Source: Hymenopus coronatus
Lineage: Eukaryota > Arthropoda > Insecta > Mantodea > Hymenopodidae
Assembly (NCBI GenBank): GCA_030762935.1
Contig: CM060900.1
Span: 112,744,620-112,808,619 of the forward strand
Length of the DNA stretch: 64,000 bases
Reading direction: 5' to 3'
Below the pieces are notes generated by a model. That model was not told the origin of the DNA. It did not search any database and was given only the letters and a program-made list of their open reading frames with translations. Below are positions 54,815-64,000 of this stretch, piece by piece (within the stretch, counting starts at the first letter, position 1; the number at the start of each line of letters is the position of its first letter). The position numbers were made by a program, and so were the translations under genes.

Positions 54815-55081
54815 TTGCTGTGCAAAAATTTAAAAGATCCTATCCCTACAGACAAAAAACCGGGAATTTATGAAATTAAATGCTCAGACTGTAATCTGAT
54901 GTATATTGGAAGGACAAAGAGAAGTTTGCAGACCAGATTAAAGGAACACATGAGAAACCTTAAATACAAACAAATAGAAAAATCAGCAGTTGCCCATCAC
55001 TTTTGGACATCAGGACACGAAATCACACTGAATATACAACTGTTAAAACCAGCTTATAAACCCATAGAATTAGATGTCTGA
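54815..55081 (+). pseudogene. PLE GIY-YIG endonuclease domain
   Basis: An 88-codon frame has LCKNLKDPIPTDKKPGIYEI, then KCSDCNLMYIGRTKRSLQTR (GIY...YIG with the catalytic Arg), LKEHMRNLKYKQIEKSAVAH and HFWTSGHEI. The CX2C before YIG and the HHFW segment are typical of PLE nucleases, which nick DNA to prime reverse transcription. The frame ends at TGA 55,079-55,081 where the family usually continues with a short acidic tail (the following EIYIMKKKSH reads on). Upstream, NNYSIQKLLCKN continues the linker at lower coordinates. The RT itself is absent, so the copy is non-autonomous. The nuclease residues look intact. Confidence 0.9.
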
Positions 55082-55242
55082 GAGATCTACATCATGAAGA
55101 AAAAGAGCCATATCATGAATTTTGATTTGCCACCATACAGCAACCTCTGGAAGTTCATAGATCCAGCAACAGATGCCTCCACAATTCATACACCACCACC
55201 CCCATCGTTGATGCCAACGAAGAAAGATTTAGTCGGAATTAA

Positions 55243-55285
55243 GGGTTGAAAATGGGAACAAGTGTTACCCGAAGCCGGTCCCAGT
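55243..55285 (+). ncRNA. Hammerhead-like motif, right arm of PLE copy D
   Basis: Same 43-base motif as the left arm but with CGAAGC in place of CGAAAC, which breaks the essential GAAA core. Core 1 is again TTGAAAA. Confidence 0.55.
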
Positions 55286-55354
55286 AAGTAAAAATAAGTG
55301 AGGTTTGTGTTACAAAAACCGACTCAAATTCTTTTATTTCTTATTTAATCACAT

Positions 55355-56600
55355 CACTGTCACAAGCTTCTATGCATATTTGCAAGTTTTGAAGATAATT
55401 ATTAGTTTTGTGTTTATTTGCTTAAGGTCTAAATTGTGGAAGCTTATTTGAGATGTAACTACCATTATAAGTATTCAAAATTAAATAATCCTGTAGTCAG
55501 TTGAAAGTGACGATGGATTAGTTAGTGTACTTCTATTTGTCTTTTTTGAAATAATTTCTTCGCAATTCAAGTCTTTAGTTAGGTTATTGAGTGGTGTGCA
55601 TAAAGTATAGCATAAGCTTTATCTAGTGAACTTTTAAGTGTAATCTTGGCTTGAAATGCATAAATCAAGCTTCAACTTGACCTTGGTTCAGCTGGCCCTT
55701 TAGCTTGAATTTTTCAGCCACCACTTGGCTGTTTAAACTTGATGTATAAAACAAATGAAAGCTTGATTTCTTGTAGATCAATCTTGATATTATTCAAGTT
55801 ATCTAAATAGAAGACTGCAATTCACATTAGAGAATCTTGAATGTTTTTGGCACACTACATGGCAAAATTAATGAATATCAATCGAAGTAAAGTACATCAA
55901 GCTAGCAGAGATAGTGTATATAAAAATTTATGTAGATTCAATGAATAAAACATCAAGTTCATTTTGCATAATTTCTTGGGAGACATTGTGGAAACATAAT
56001 GAGATACACTAACATTGTTTGACAGGATTTCATCATTTTATTGGTAACCCAAGATTTCGGACGATAGGATTTCATCATTTTATTGGTAACCCAAGATTTA
56101 GGACAGGTGTGGAGAATATGCTGGGGTTCACCAATTGACTGCAAGTAAAACTGTTGGTTATGTGAGAGAATTTTTGGAAAAGTCTATTCTTGGATAATGT
56201 TTCAAATGTATCTATAAGAAGTAAATACTGGTAAACAAAAGTGGCAAAATAATTTTAATTTTTCAAATGAAATAGAGTGTTCCATGAGCATATGATAAGT
56301 AAATCAATTCAAAATATTTCTGATCTATTAATATTCAACATGCAGTTCAGAAATTTTCACAAGTGTGGATCTATCATGCAAAATGGCCAGGCAGCTGAGG
56401 AAACCCGACACTCAAAAGGGCATAAGGGAGAGGAAAAGAAGAAGCATTTGAAGCTATGGGCCTATCTATACACACAAAAACATAATTCTACTAACATTCA
56501 TGATAAATAGCTAAAAATATGTTTAAATAAACTATTATCTTATAAAACTAAAACACAAAAAAGAAATATAATTAATATTGGGTGTATGAACCCCAGCCTG
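55355..56600. other. Unassigned stretch
   Basis: Contains a 42-bp tandem duplication (listed separately) and scattered CTTGAT/ATCAAG words at 55,660-55,810. No coding sequence supported. Confidence 0.4.
56021..56106. repeat. 42-bp tandem duplication
   Basis: Two nearly identical copies of a unit containing GGATTTCATCATTTTATTGG and TAACCCAAGATTT, with period 42 (56,025 and 56,067). It keeps frame, so a minus-strand open frame shows PKSWVTNKMMKS twice. Confidence 0.9.
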
Positions 56601-57215
56601 TATAACTGTCCTCAATCTTTAGGGTATAGACAATATTAAATGCTTGCAGTAATGTGGACAAGAAACTACAAGATCCCAGGCTTCCAGAATTTATATCCAG
56701 AAGCAGTCTTTTGTCCTTTGCCCATCTAAAGGTAAATTGGAGCGTAGCCCCCTTTTTACCTCAGCCCATACATTCTCAATCAGGTTCAAATCTGCCACTG
56801 TAATATCCTGCCTCCCTGAAAACCAATTTGAAACCTTTTGAGATGTATGGAAACAGGAGGAATATCCTGTGCAAATTCAACAGTTCCATCAGATATCTCA
56901 TCCTCACAGAGGGAATCAAGATATTATTGAGTTTTACTATGTACTGCACACGTTTGGTATCCTAGATTGCTCCTTGATATCCAGCCCCAACACGATACAG
57001 ATACAGTCAAGATGGAATTGTGAAGCCATGTATTTTGCATTGTATTGGAACCCTTTTGGATAATAGACAGTTACCTTCCCCTTATATGTGGAAGAAAATG
57101 TCACCTTGTCTAAGAATATCACATTATTCCAGTTGTGGTTTGGATTTCCCTGTTGGATCAGATTGTGAAGGGTGTGTTGAGTAAAAAGAAAAGTTCTACC
57201 TCTCAAAAAAATCAA
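56600..57215 (-). mobile_element. Tc1-like transposase relic, C-terminal half
   Basis: The minus strand reads HNWNNVIFLDKVTFSS (the family's W..V.FSDE block, acidic residue displaced) and VTVYYPKGFQYNAKYMASQF (57,140-57,010). In other frames, HTSK-like debris and QDITVAD precede LNLIENVWAEVKRGLRS (about 56,800-56,735), the P.SPDLNPIEN.W motif that holds the last catalytic acidic residue. The N-terminal DNA-binding half and inverted repeats were not found. Multiple frameshifts; inactive. Confidence 0.75.
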
Positions 57216-57219
57216 ATTT

Positions 57220-60200
57220 ACCCAAAAATGGATTCCTAAAAATGTTTCAAAACATTGTTTTTCTTAATACTTTTAATATTTTAACACATTCCAATTTTGC
57301 CTGATGCATTTGTATACCACTTTGCGCACTACATGCTTTCATATGCAGCATATTGCTGTTAAAGAATTGTCATAATAACTATCACATTATTAACTGTACC
57401 AAATGTTGCGAATGAAATGAGTAAGAGAAGGGAAAAAAAATGTTTGCTCTATGCGGGAAGTGAACTTGCAACCCTCATCATCAGAATAATCTATGTTTTA
57501 CCTGAGAACTACAGTGAACACACATGGAAGGTGCTGTGTTGTGTAGGAGATTGATTTGGCATTCCAGTCGTGACTCATTATTCATACATTAGTATGAGCA
57601 CATTTATTTTAAAAAATATTATTTGAATATAGTTTGTAATGCAGAATAGCTAAAGCTTGTTAACTACTGAAGAAATTCAGAAAATGTTGTGCCTACTTTA
57701 GTGGGAGAAAGAGTAATTTTTAACTTGTTTCTGATTTTTACTCTGGTATTAAAGCATGTTATGTTCTCATGCTGCTTACCAGTTTTTACTTTTTCATATC
57801 AAGACTGTAGTTGGTTCTAATGTGTTTTATAATTCCCATTTGTCACAAAAAAGAAACACAAACTTTATTGCACTGATATTCTTTCTTGCCCGTTCTTTAT
57901 TCTGTGCTTTGCATGGCCTTCCTTGGAACACTGTAAATAAAGAATCATAATAAGTACTTTAGAAATACTACAGTGAGATGGATATACCATGCATTTCCCA
58001 ATGTGATGGATGTAATGTGTTAGCTGGCAGTGAAAAATAAACTTGTAAATCAATGTACACTGAGTCTAGCGCCAAAGAATGCTGAAGTCACTCTATAGCT
58101 ATGTGTATTATTTAGAATTTTTTTGCTCCTTTCATTTGTTACAATCCCAACTAGACATTCTTTACCCATCTAGATGATTAAATGGAAATCGTGCTGATAC
58201 TTTTAAATTTTAAGTATAGTATTACAAACTATGTGAAAAGTTTTTTTTATTTAATAACCAATTGAAATATCTGGCCATACCTGTATTTTGACTGTTTATC
58301 CTTTCCACATTTAGCCTTAGGTTGCTCTTCTAAGAGTTGTGCATTTCTTCGGTCATATTTAGAAATTATTAAACAATAGACTCAAACAAATAGTTGATTA
58401 AAACTCAGGAAACTATAAAGAAAGGAAAGTAATCAGCAAAAGCATCATTGAGCAACCACACATTACAGTTTTTAGTGATAGTTTCTTGTGAATGCAGCTA
58501 TGACTTGGACATTGTCACATTTGAGATGACTTGTAGCTATTTACAGAGAAAATCTCAGTTGGGAAGAAGTAATACCAGCTTAAAAAATGTCAATATATTC
58601 TTGTTTATTCTCAATAACCAATATATGTAAAACTACTAAGAAAACATAAGAGAGATAAAAAAAAAAGTTATTCACACCCATTTTATCATTTTTATATGTC
58701 ATCAGGTTTGTGTATCTTCTTATAAAACATCACAAACTTCCCATAGAGAAAGAAACCCACTGGTAGCAAAAATTAAGAAATTAATTATAACAGGTGCATG
58801 TCCGAACATCGGAATATACTCACAGAATAAGTGGATGTTAATACTGACTTATCTATTACTCTATGTTGGTAATGTTTGAGTGCCACAAAACTTTTGTAAT
58901 CATTGTGATTATACTGAATCCTGTTGTGTTGTTTTGTATGAGTATATAATAAATAATCATAATATATTATAAAGATAAATAACATGATAATAAAGTAGTA
59001 CTTGGTCAGGTTTGATATTTGTGCTATTAATACAATTTAATATAATGCAGTTCAAAATGTTATGTAATAATACATAAAATTGCTGTTACTGTATTTTGTG
59101 ACACTATAAAAGTCTGAGTAGGTAATTAGTTTTCTTATATTGGCAAGGTTCCAGCTAGTATAACAAATCACTGAGAAAGATATAGAGGGGCTAGTGAGCT
59201 GGTGTAGGCATTTTGTGAAATTGGACAGAATTTTGAATTCTAAACTACACAGTAAGTTTTGCCTTGTGTCAAAGGTTATCTGTGCCAAGTTTGGACAAAA
59301 TTGGTGCAACAGTGAAGAAGTCTATAAAACATACATTGAGTTTTTGTACATTAAAATCGTAATGTATTGATTAGTGAATAGCTGTTTACCAAAGCATGAA
59401 TATATAACCTGAAAGTAAAATTTTTAAGCTTTAAAATAAAAATTTTCTCAACTTCATATGACAAATATGTCGTAGGAAATGAGGATTTGTATGCATTAGT
59501 GTCCATATGCTTTCTAGAATGTGATGTTGCAAAAACCCCAAAATAATGAAATTTAGCCAAAACAAAAATATAGGGTATCTTTAATTTGCCTATAAAAGGT
59601 ATACGAAAAGAAGAATTGAAGTCAGAAGTATATCCAGTTTGATGTGAAATGACTCTGATAGAAGTTTAGAGGAAAATGTTTATGATAAAGTTAAAAAGTG
59701 CTATAGGTTGAAATCCCAAATGAGAGATATGTAAGATGGTGATTAAAGATAACGGGAGGGATATGGACATTTGTGGAGGTGATGAAACATTCAATAAAAT
59801 GCATCTTAAGGAAAAACAAAATCCAAGAAACTTTTAATGTATTCAATTGTTCAGTTTGCCAGACACAGAATCTATATAAAGAAAGAGAAAGTTTAGCTGA
59901 ATCAAATCCCAGAGTGGCGAAAAGCTTCCATCAGAAATTGTAACTGTTGTTATAAACTTTTGACAAAGTGACAAGTAGTGTAGAGAATGCCAGAAATAAA
60001 AAAAAAAAAATGTGGTCAGCATTGGAAAAGAGTCTCATTGTAAGTGGCTAATAATAACCTTAAAGAATTGTATGCAGGTCTCAAGAAGGAATACCCCAGT
60101 GTTAAAGTGGGTTTCTCAAAACTTAATCCACAGTGTATGTGTGTTTATAAATTCACCAAATTACTATTTTACTTCTACATGCAGCACAAATAGGTATGCT

Positions 60201-62275
60201 TAAGGACACAATGAAGTTTCTACTCTATGAGGATCCAAAAAAGAAACACATCTAGACACTAATAAATTCTATGCAAGGAATAATCTATTAGCCAGTTGAA
60301 GTCTCACTTTGAAGGTTTTGATGGATTTCCACAAATGGAACACCCTTGATTAAAATCACTTCAGGACTAGGCGAGTTCATTAATGATCTAACAGACATAA
60401 TGGATCATTTAATTCTGCCCTCAGTTATGACAAAATCACAGTGTTCTTTGCTTAAAAATGTAAAAGAAATCTTCCATCATGTACTGCTCTTATTCTAAAA
60501 AATTCAGTAAAAAATTTTCATTCATCCCCAAGATGAGGTACAAGGGCACCACTGAACTTCGAATCCTCTTCTTTGCATCCTGATGGAGGGAAGATGGTCT
60601 CATCCCATTGCATTGCCTTTAATGATTTAAGGTATGATGTGAGTATGGTACAGAAACTCCAAAAATAGTTTTAAAATACTCTTCCTCACAAATAAATACA
60701 CTAGTAACGGCTGTATATCACAGTACAAATATAAGTTAAACTTCCTAAATCTCGGACATCATCAGTAAAATTTCCAAATAAATACACAATGGTCTTTCTT
60801 TGCCACTAATCATGGCAAATCAAAATGTGATGGTATTGGTGGAACTACAAACTGTTTTAGCTACAAAGGAGAGCCTTGAGATCAGTATTGCCAACATTTT
60901 CTATTCCAAGGATAGTACGTGGAACTTAGTTGTTTTATTATGGTCATTTGGATCATACACTCGATACTTTTTCTCGATAAACTATCATTATATATGCCGA
61001 AAATTAAAATGTGTAATAACTTATGTGTTTTACAGGCAGTTCTTTGAACTGTAAGCTGTATAAAATGTTTCTAAAAACCCGGTATTATTCTTTCTGTCCA
61101 ATGTTACATAAATTTATATGTAATAAATTGGCTAACATGTGCTCTACCAAGACTATTTACATAATAATCCTACTTATGTTATATGTTGTAAAAATATATA
61201 CTTCATGCTGTTTTCTATTATTTGACCACACACTGCGCAAGCAGTTGCAACACCAGATGCATTCGTATCCAGCAATTCTTCACTTCATCACATCTATACA
61301 AAGCAGCTAGAAATAATATGCCTAAAAATAAACAAATAAAGGATATCATGGATTGTTATCAAAGTATATTATACTCCAAGACTATAACTATTATATATTA
61401 TACATGTTAAGATTGTACATCATGTTCACATTTAAATTATCATATATTTCCATCCGGATTAAATGGATTGGCAGTGCTGCTTGAGATACCCCCTTGAAAA
61501 ACAAAAACATTTTTGATTTCTGTGACAAAACATTGAAAAAATCACCATTTTATTCCAAGGGAAGACAGGAGTAATCAATTCTTCTCTCAAACCCATTTCA
61601 GAGATGTGCAGACCCTCCCTAGACCTCACAATTTCCACAGCTTTAAACCACTCAACTTCACAGGCACAAATGAAACAAGAAGATTGGGCATTGATAAATA
61701 ATCTTTACTCACATTGAACCCAAGGAATTCTCCCAAACTTCTTATGAATGCTAATAATCTCTATCCTGGATGTTTTGTCAGTTGCAAGTATGATAATTTA
61801 TGGTAATTTTGAGTGATGGAGATTAATCAAGATGGAAATGCTTTCACAAGAATTTTTTTATCTTCCTTCTCCTGGCCTAGTCATGACAATTCTTGTGTAA
61901 TCACATCTCTTCACATGCGTTGTACAACCCCCAGAGGCAATATCTGACAGAAGGTAATTTCTTTCCCAACAAAGTGAATGTAATTGATAAAGGAAAACCT
62001 TGAAAACTTAAGAGTTGTGATAAGTAGTACTGAGCTACAGCAAATAAACTGAGAACCATGTGACTTTTTAAGGAAATCAATGGTGGTAGTAGCATAATCT
62101 ATTATGTAATTTTTCACTTTTAGTTTAATTGTCTTGCTGTTATTAATTTTAAATATGTCTGTTTTTTTTTTAGAATAAAGAAAACAGCTACAGGATCAAC
62201 AGGATAACCATAGTTTGCAAAATGAGTTGGTTTAGAGTTAGGTTGCTTCAAGTAATAAATTACAGAAACATATTT
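57220..62275. other. Unassigned AT-rich stretch
   Basis: Five kilobases with no gene or element that can be supported. Short open frames are numerous but of biased, low-information composition. A tRNA-like reverse motif near 57,450-57,540 is too degraded to call. Confidence 0.4.
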
Positions 62276-62279
62276 GATA

Positions 62280-62720
62280 GGCGATATTGACTCAGTGGAT
62301 TTCAGCTGTCAGGCTTGTTGCTGATATCTTTTGTGGACTTCTTGGGTCTCCCTGTTGGCTAATTGATGAGCTTGTAATGGATTGTCTTTGGCAGGAATTT
62401 CAAAATTCATTAGTTTTGATTTTTGTTTTAGAATACATATTTTTCCCCATATGTGCAGTTCTAGTAGTTTTTGTATCAATAACACCATGTATACTCTATT
62501 TTCTATATTGTGGTTTCTGTTGCAGAAATGTGAGGATACCGCTAACTTCTCTGTTTGGTAGTTTTTTGTATGTCTGAGGTGTCACTTCAATCTGGTTCCT
62601 ATGTTTCTTTGGTCACTCCTGTGTATGTTTCTTCACTATTCTGTCAATTCCTGATTTCTTGAATGGAGGTGATTTTTCTAACCTATTGCTTTTTATGAGA
62701 TTCCTAAGGTTGTCTGTTTT
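62280..62720 (-). mobile_element. Possible Penelope-like element fragment (GIY-YIG region)
   Basis: The minus strand, in changing frames, gives YTGVTKET-like residues near 62,620, then IQKTTKQRS and HIS, in the order expected for YIG.TKR.....LKEH...I.....SAVS.H. Similarity is weak and no RT is attached. Confidence 0.35.
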
Positions 62721-63194
62721 GTGGGGCTAAGATTATGTTATGTCACTATAAAATTGTTGAAGTGTTACCTATTTAATGAAGTAATCTATGTATGAATTTG
62801 ACTCATTTTGCAATTTATCATTATAATTATTGCTTTACTGAGTACCTCTTCCAGCTTTTGGTATTTTGTTCGACCAATAAATAGTATATTGGAAAAAAAA
62901 AAAATATCTCTTTGTTCTACAACAAAAATTCTTTTCTATTTTTATGCAAACTGATTAACAATTCACAAATAACTCTCTTTCACAACATTTCTGCTGTATA
63001 GTTTCTTTTCGATGTTTGCTGCAGCAACAATAAGGTTTGCTATGAAATTCCTGTCAAACTCAACTATTTTCTATTTCTATTTCTTTTATTATCTCCATTT
63101 GTAATACATAATTTACAAGGATCATCAGATTGATTACAAAACTAAACATATATTATAAATAACAGGAGTATATACAAAAAAATACAGGGGATAC

Positions 63195-64000
63195 TGTTAT
63201 ACAGCATAACCTATTTAATTTAACATTTTATGCTCCTCTATAGTGTAAAACACATTTTCTGAGAGATACTTTTTAATTGCTTTAAGTTTACAGTCTTCTT
63301 CAGCTATCTTTTTTATTTGTTTAGGCAAATGATTGTATAAACCTTTGGTTTTACTTTCTATACTTTTGTTACGTAACGTTCCTCTTAGTCTGTGTATGAA
63401 GTAATTTTGTTTCATTCTTGTGTCATGCTTTTGTATGTGCATGTTTTTACTTTGATTGCTATGATTTTTATTGAGTATTTAATGCATTCATATATATACA
63501 GTGCCAGAAATGTTAATATATTTAGTTTTTATAGGAATTTTTATAAGTATCCTCTTCTTTAGTTTACATATTATTTGAATGGCATGTTTCTGTAGTCTTA
63601 ATATTCTTTGCATTGTTTTTTTCTGCGCATTGCCCCACAACACCATAGCTCAAATGAGAATGTATGAATGCATAGTATATTTGTTGCACTGATTGTTTTA
63701 AGATGTATAGTCCTGTATTTATTTATTATTTTTTTTTGTTGCTATTTTTTCAATATGTCTATTATTAATCCTAAGAAGTATGTTTCTGTTACACGTTGTA
63801 TTTGCTTATTGCCTAGGACTAATTACATATTGGTTGGGTTTTTCTTTTTTAAGCTGATTTGCATCCATTCTGTTTTATTTGTATTTATTACCATCCCTAG
63901 GTTTCCTAGCTCTTCCCTAATTTTTTCAAGTAGTATATTTGATTTATCTTGTACTTCAAGTTCTGTATTTTCCCTTACTATAATTGTGGTATCATCGGCA
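63195..64000 (-). mobile_element. LINE ORF2 fragment (Jockey/CR1-like), cut by window end
   Basis: The minus strand enters at the window edge with ADDTTIIVRENTELEVQ, the RT catalytic YADD box minus its Tyr. ELGNLGMVINTNKTEWMQIS follows, then YFLGLIIDILKK. Next comes YYAFIHSHLSYGVVLWGNA-like sequence near 63,640. The C-terminus (63,442-63,215) reads QKHDTRMKQNYFIHRLRGTL, then TKGLYNHLPKQIKKIAEEDC and KLKAIKKYLSENVFYTIEEH. The order and wording match the C-terminal half of an abundant arthropod LINE clade. The C-terminal 75-codon frame is open; upstream parts are frameshifted. Endonuclease and ORF1, if present, lie beyond 64,000. Confidence 0.8.

Larger units (their letters stand above)
54153..55350 (+). 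mobile_element. Penelope-like element copy D with inverted terminal duplication
   Basis: Two inverted arms of about 470 bp, 54,153-54,622 and 54,877-55,350, flank a 255-bp unique centre. The right arm plus centre reads on the + strand as the PLE C-terminus with its 3' tail; the left arm is the same 3' half in reverse. The arms differ at only a few per cent of positions by eye. PLEs are known for such partial inverted or tandem copies, produced during insertion. Each arm carries the hammerhead-like motif. Confidence 0.88.

Noticed and set aside
55959..56144. Small protein with a repeated 12-residue motif
   Set aside because: The repeat is a 42-bp tandem DNA duplication; the frame lacks any other support.

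Overview
The window is AT-rich eukaryotic DNA, almost certainly from an arthropod and probably an insect with a large, repeat-laden genome. The evidence is the intron/exon structure, Jockey/I-type LINEs, Penelope-like elements (PLEs), piggyBac, mariner, hAT, Helitron and copia relics, and tRNA-derived SINEs. Only one host gene is recognised with confidence: the last coding exon of mitochondrial Mn superoxide dismutase (Sod2) at 5479-5624 on the + strand, with two AATAAA signals downstream. Nearly everything else identifiable is transposable-element sequence in decay, so most open reading frames are fragments or shadows. The species cannot be named from the sequence.

Layout. 1-5478: terminal Sod2 intron, holding a mariner relic, two PLE fragments and a LINE scrap. 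5479-5900: Sod2 exon and 3'UTR. 6535-8450: piggyBac relic on the minus strand. 9.5-13.3 kb: unassigned. 13.3-14.8 kb: minus-strand PLE (reverse transcriptase plus GIY-YIG). 14.9-20.9 kb: a nearly full-length LINE with two open reading frames, whose ORF1 is interrupted by a SINE and whose 3'UTR carries three 119-bp repeats and a terminal stem-loop. 21.5-25.1 kb: an IS630/mariner-type transposase relic, a LINE scrap and a hAT deletion derivative. 26.7-27.1 kb: two SINEs tail to tail. 28.0-28.4 kb: a perfect RFX X-box and a weak candidate first exon. 30.7-34.8 kb: SINEs and tRNA-like sequences. 35.2-35.8 kb: a DDE transposase C-terminal half. 36.8-41.2 kb: a Helitron with both termini preserved but the HUH nuclease core missing. 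42.1-46.8 kb: a copia gag-pol relic split by a 1630-bp TTAA-flanked DNA transposon. 47.2-51.1 kb: a SINE cluster. 51.4 kb: a 210-bp ATT microsatellite. 54.15-55.35 kb: a PLE inverted repeat with paired hammerhead-like motifs. 56.6-57.2 kb: a Tc1-like transposase. 62.3-62.7 kb: a weak PLE fragment. 63.2 kb to the end: a LINE cut by the window edge.

Nothing here works as an operon or pathway. The useful relationships are insertion histories: SINE into LINE ORF1, TTAA transposon into copia, and several elements into the Sod2 intron. Non-autonomous elements also depend on partners, as with SINEs whose tails suggest a shared LINE. The most interesting observations are the hammerhead-ribozyme relics in three PLE copies, the probable spliceosomal intron inside the Helitron gene, the clean nested TTAA insertion, and the structured LINE 3' end.
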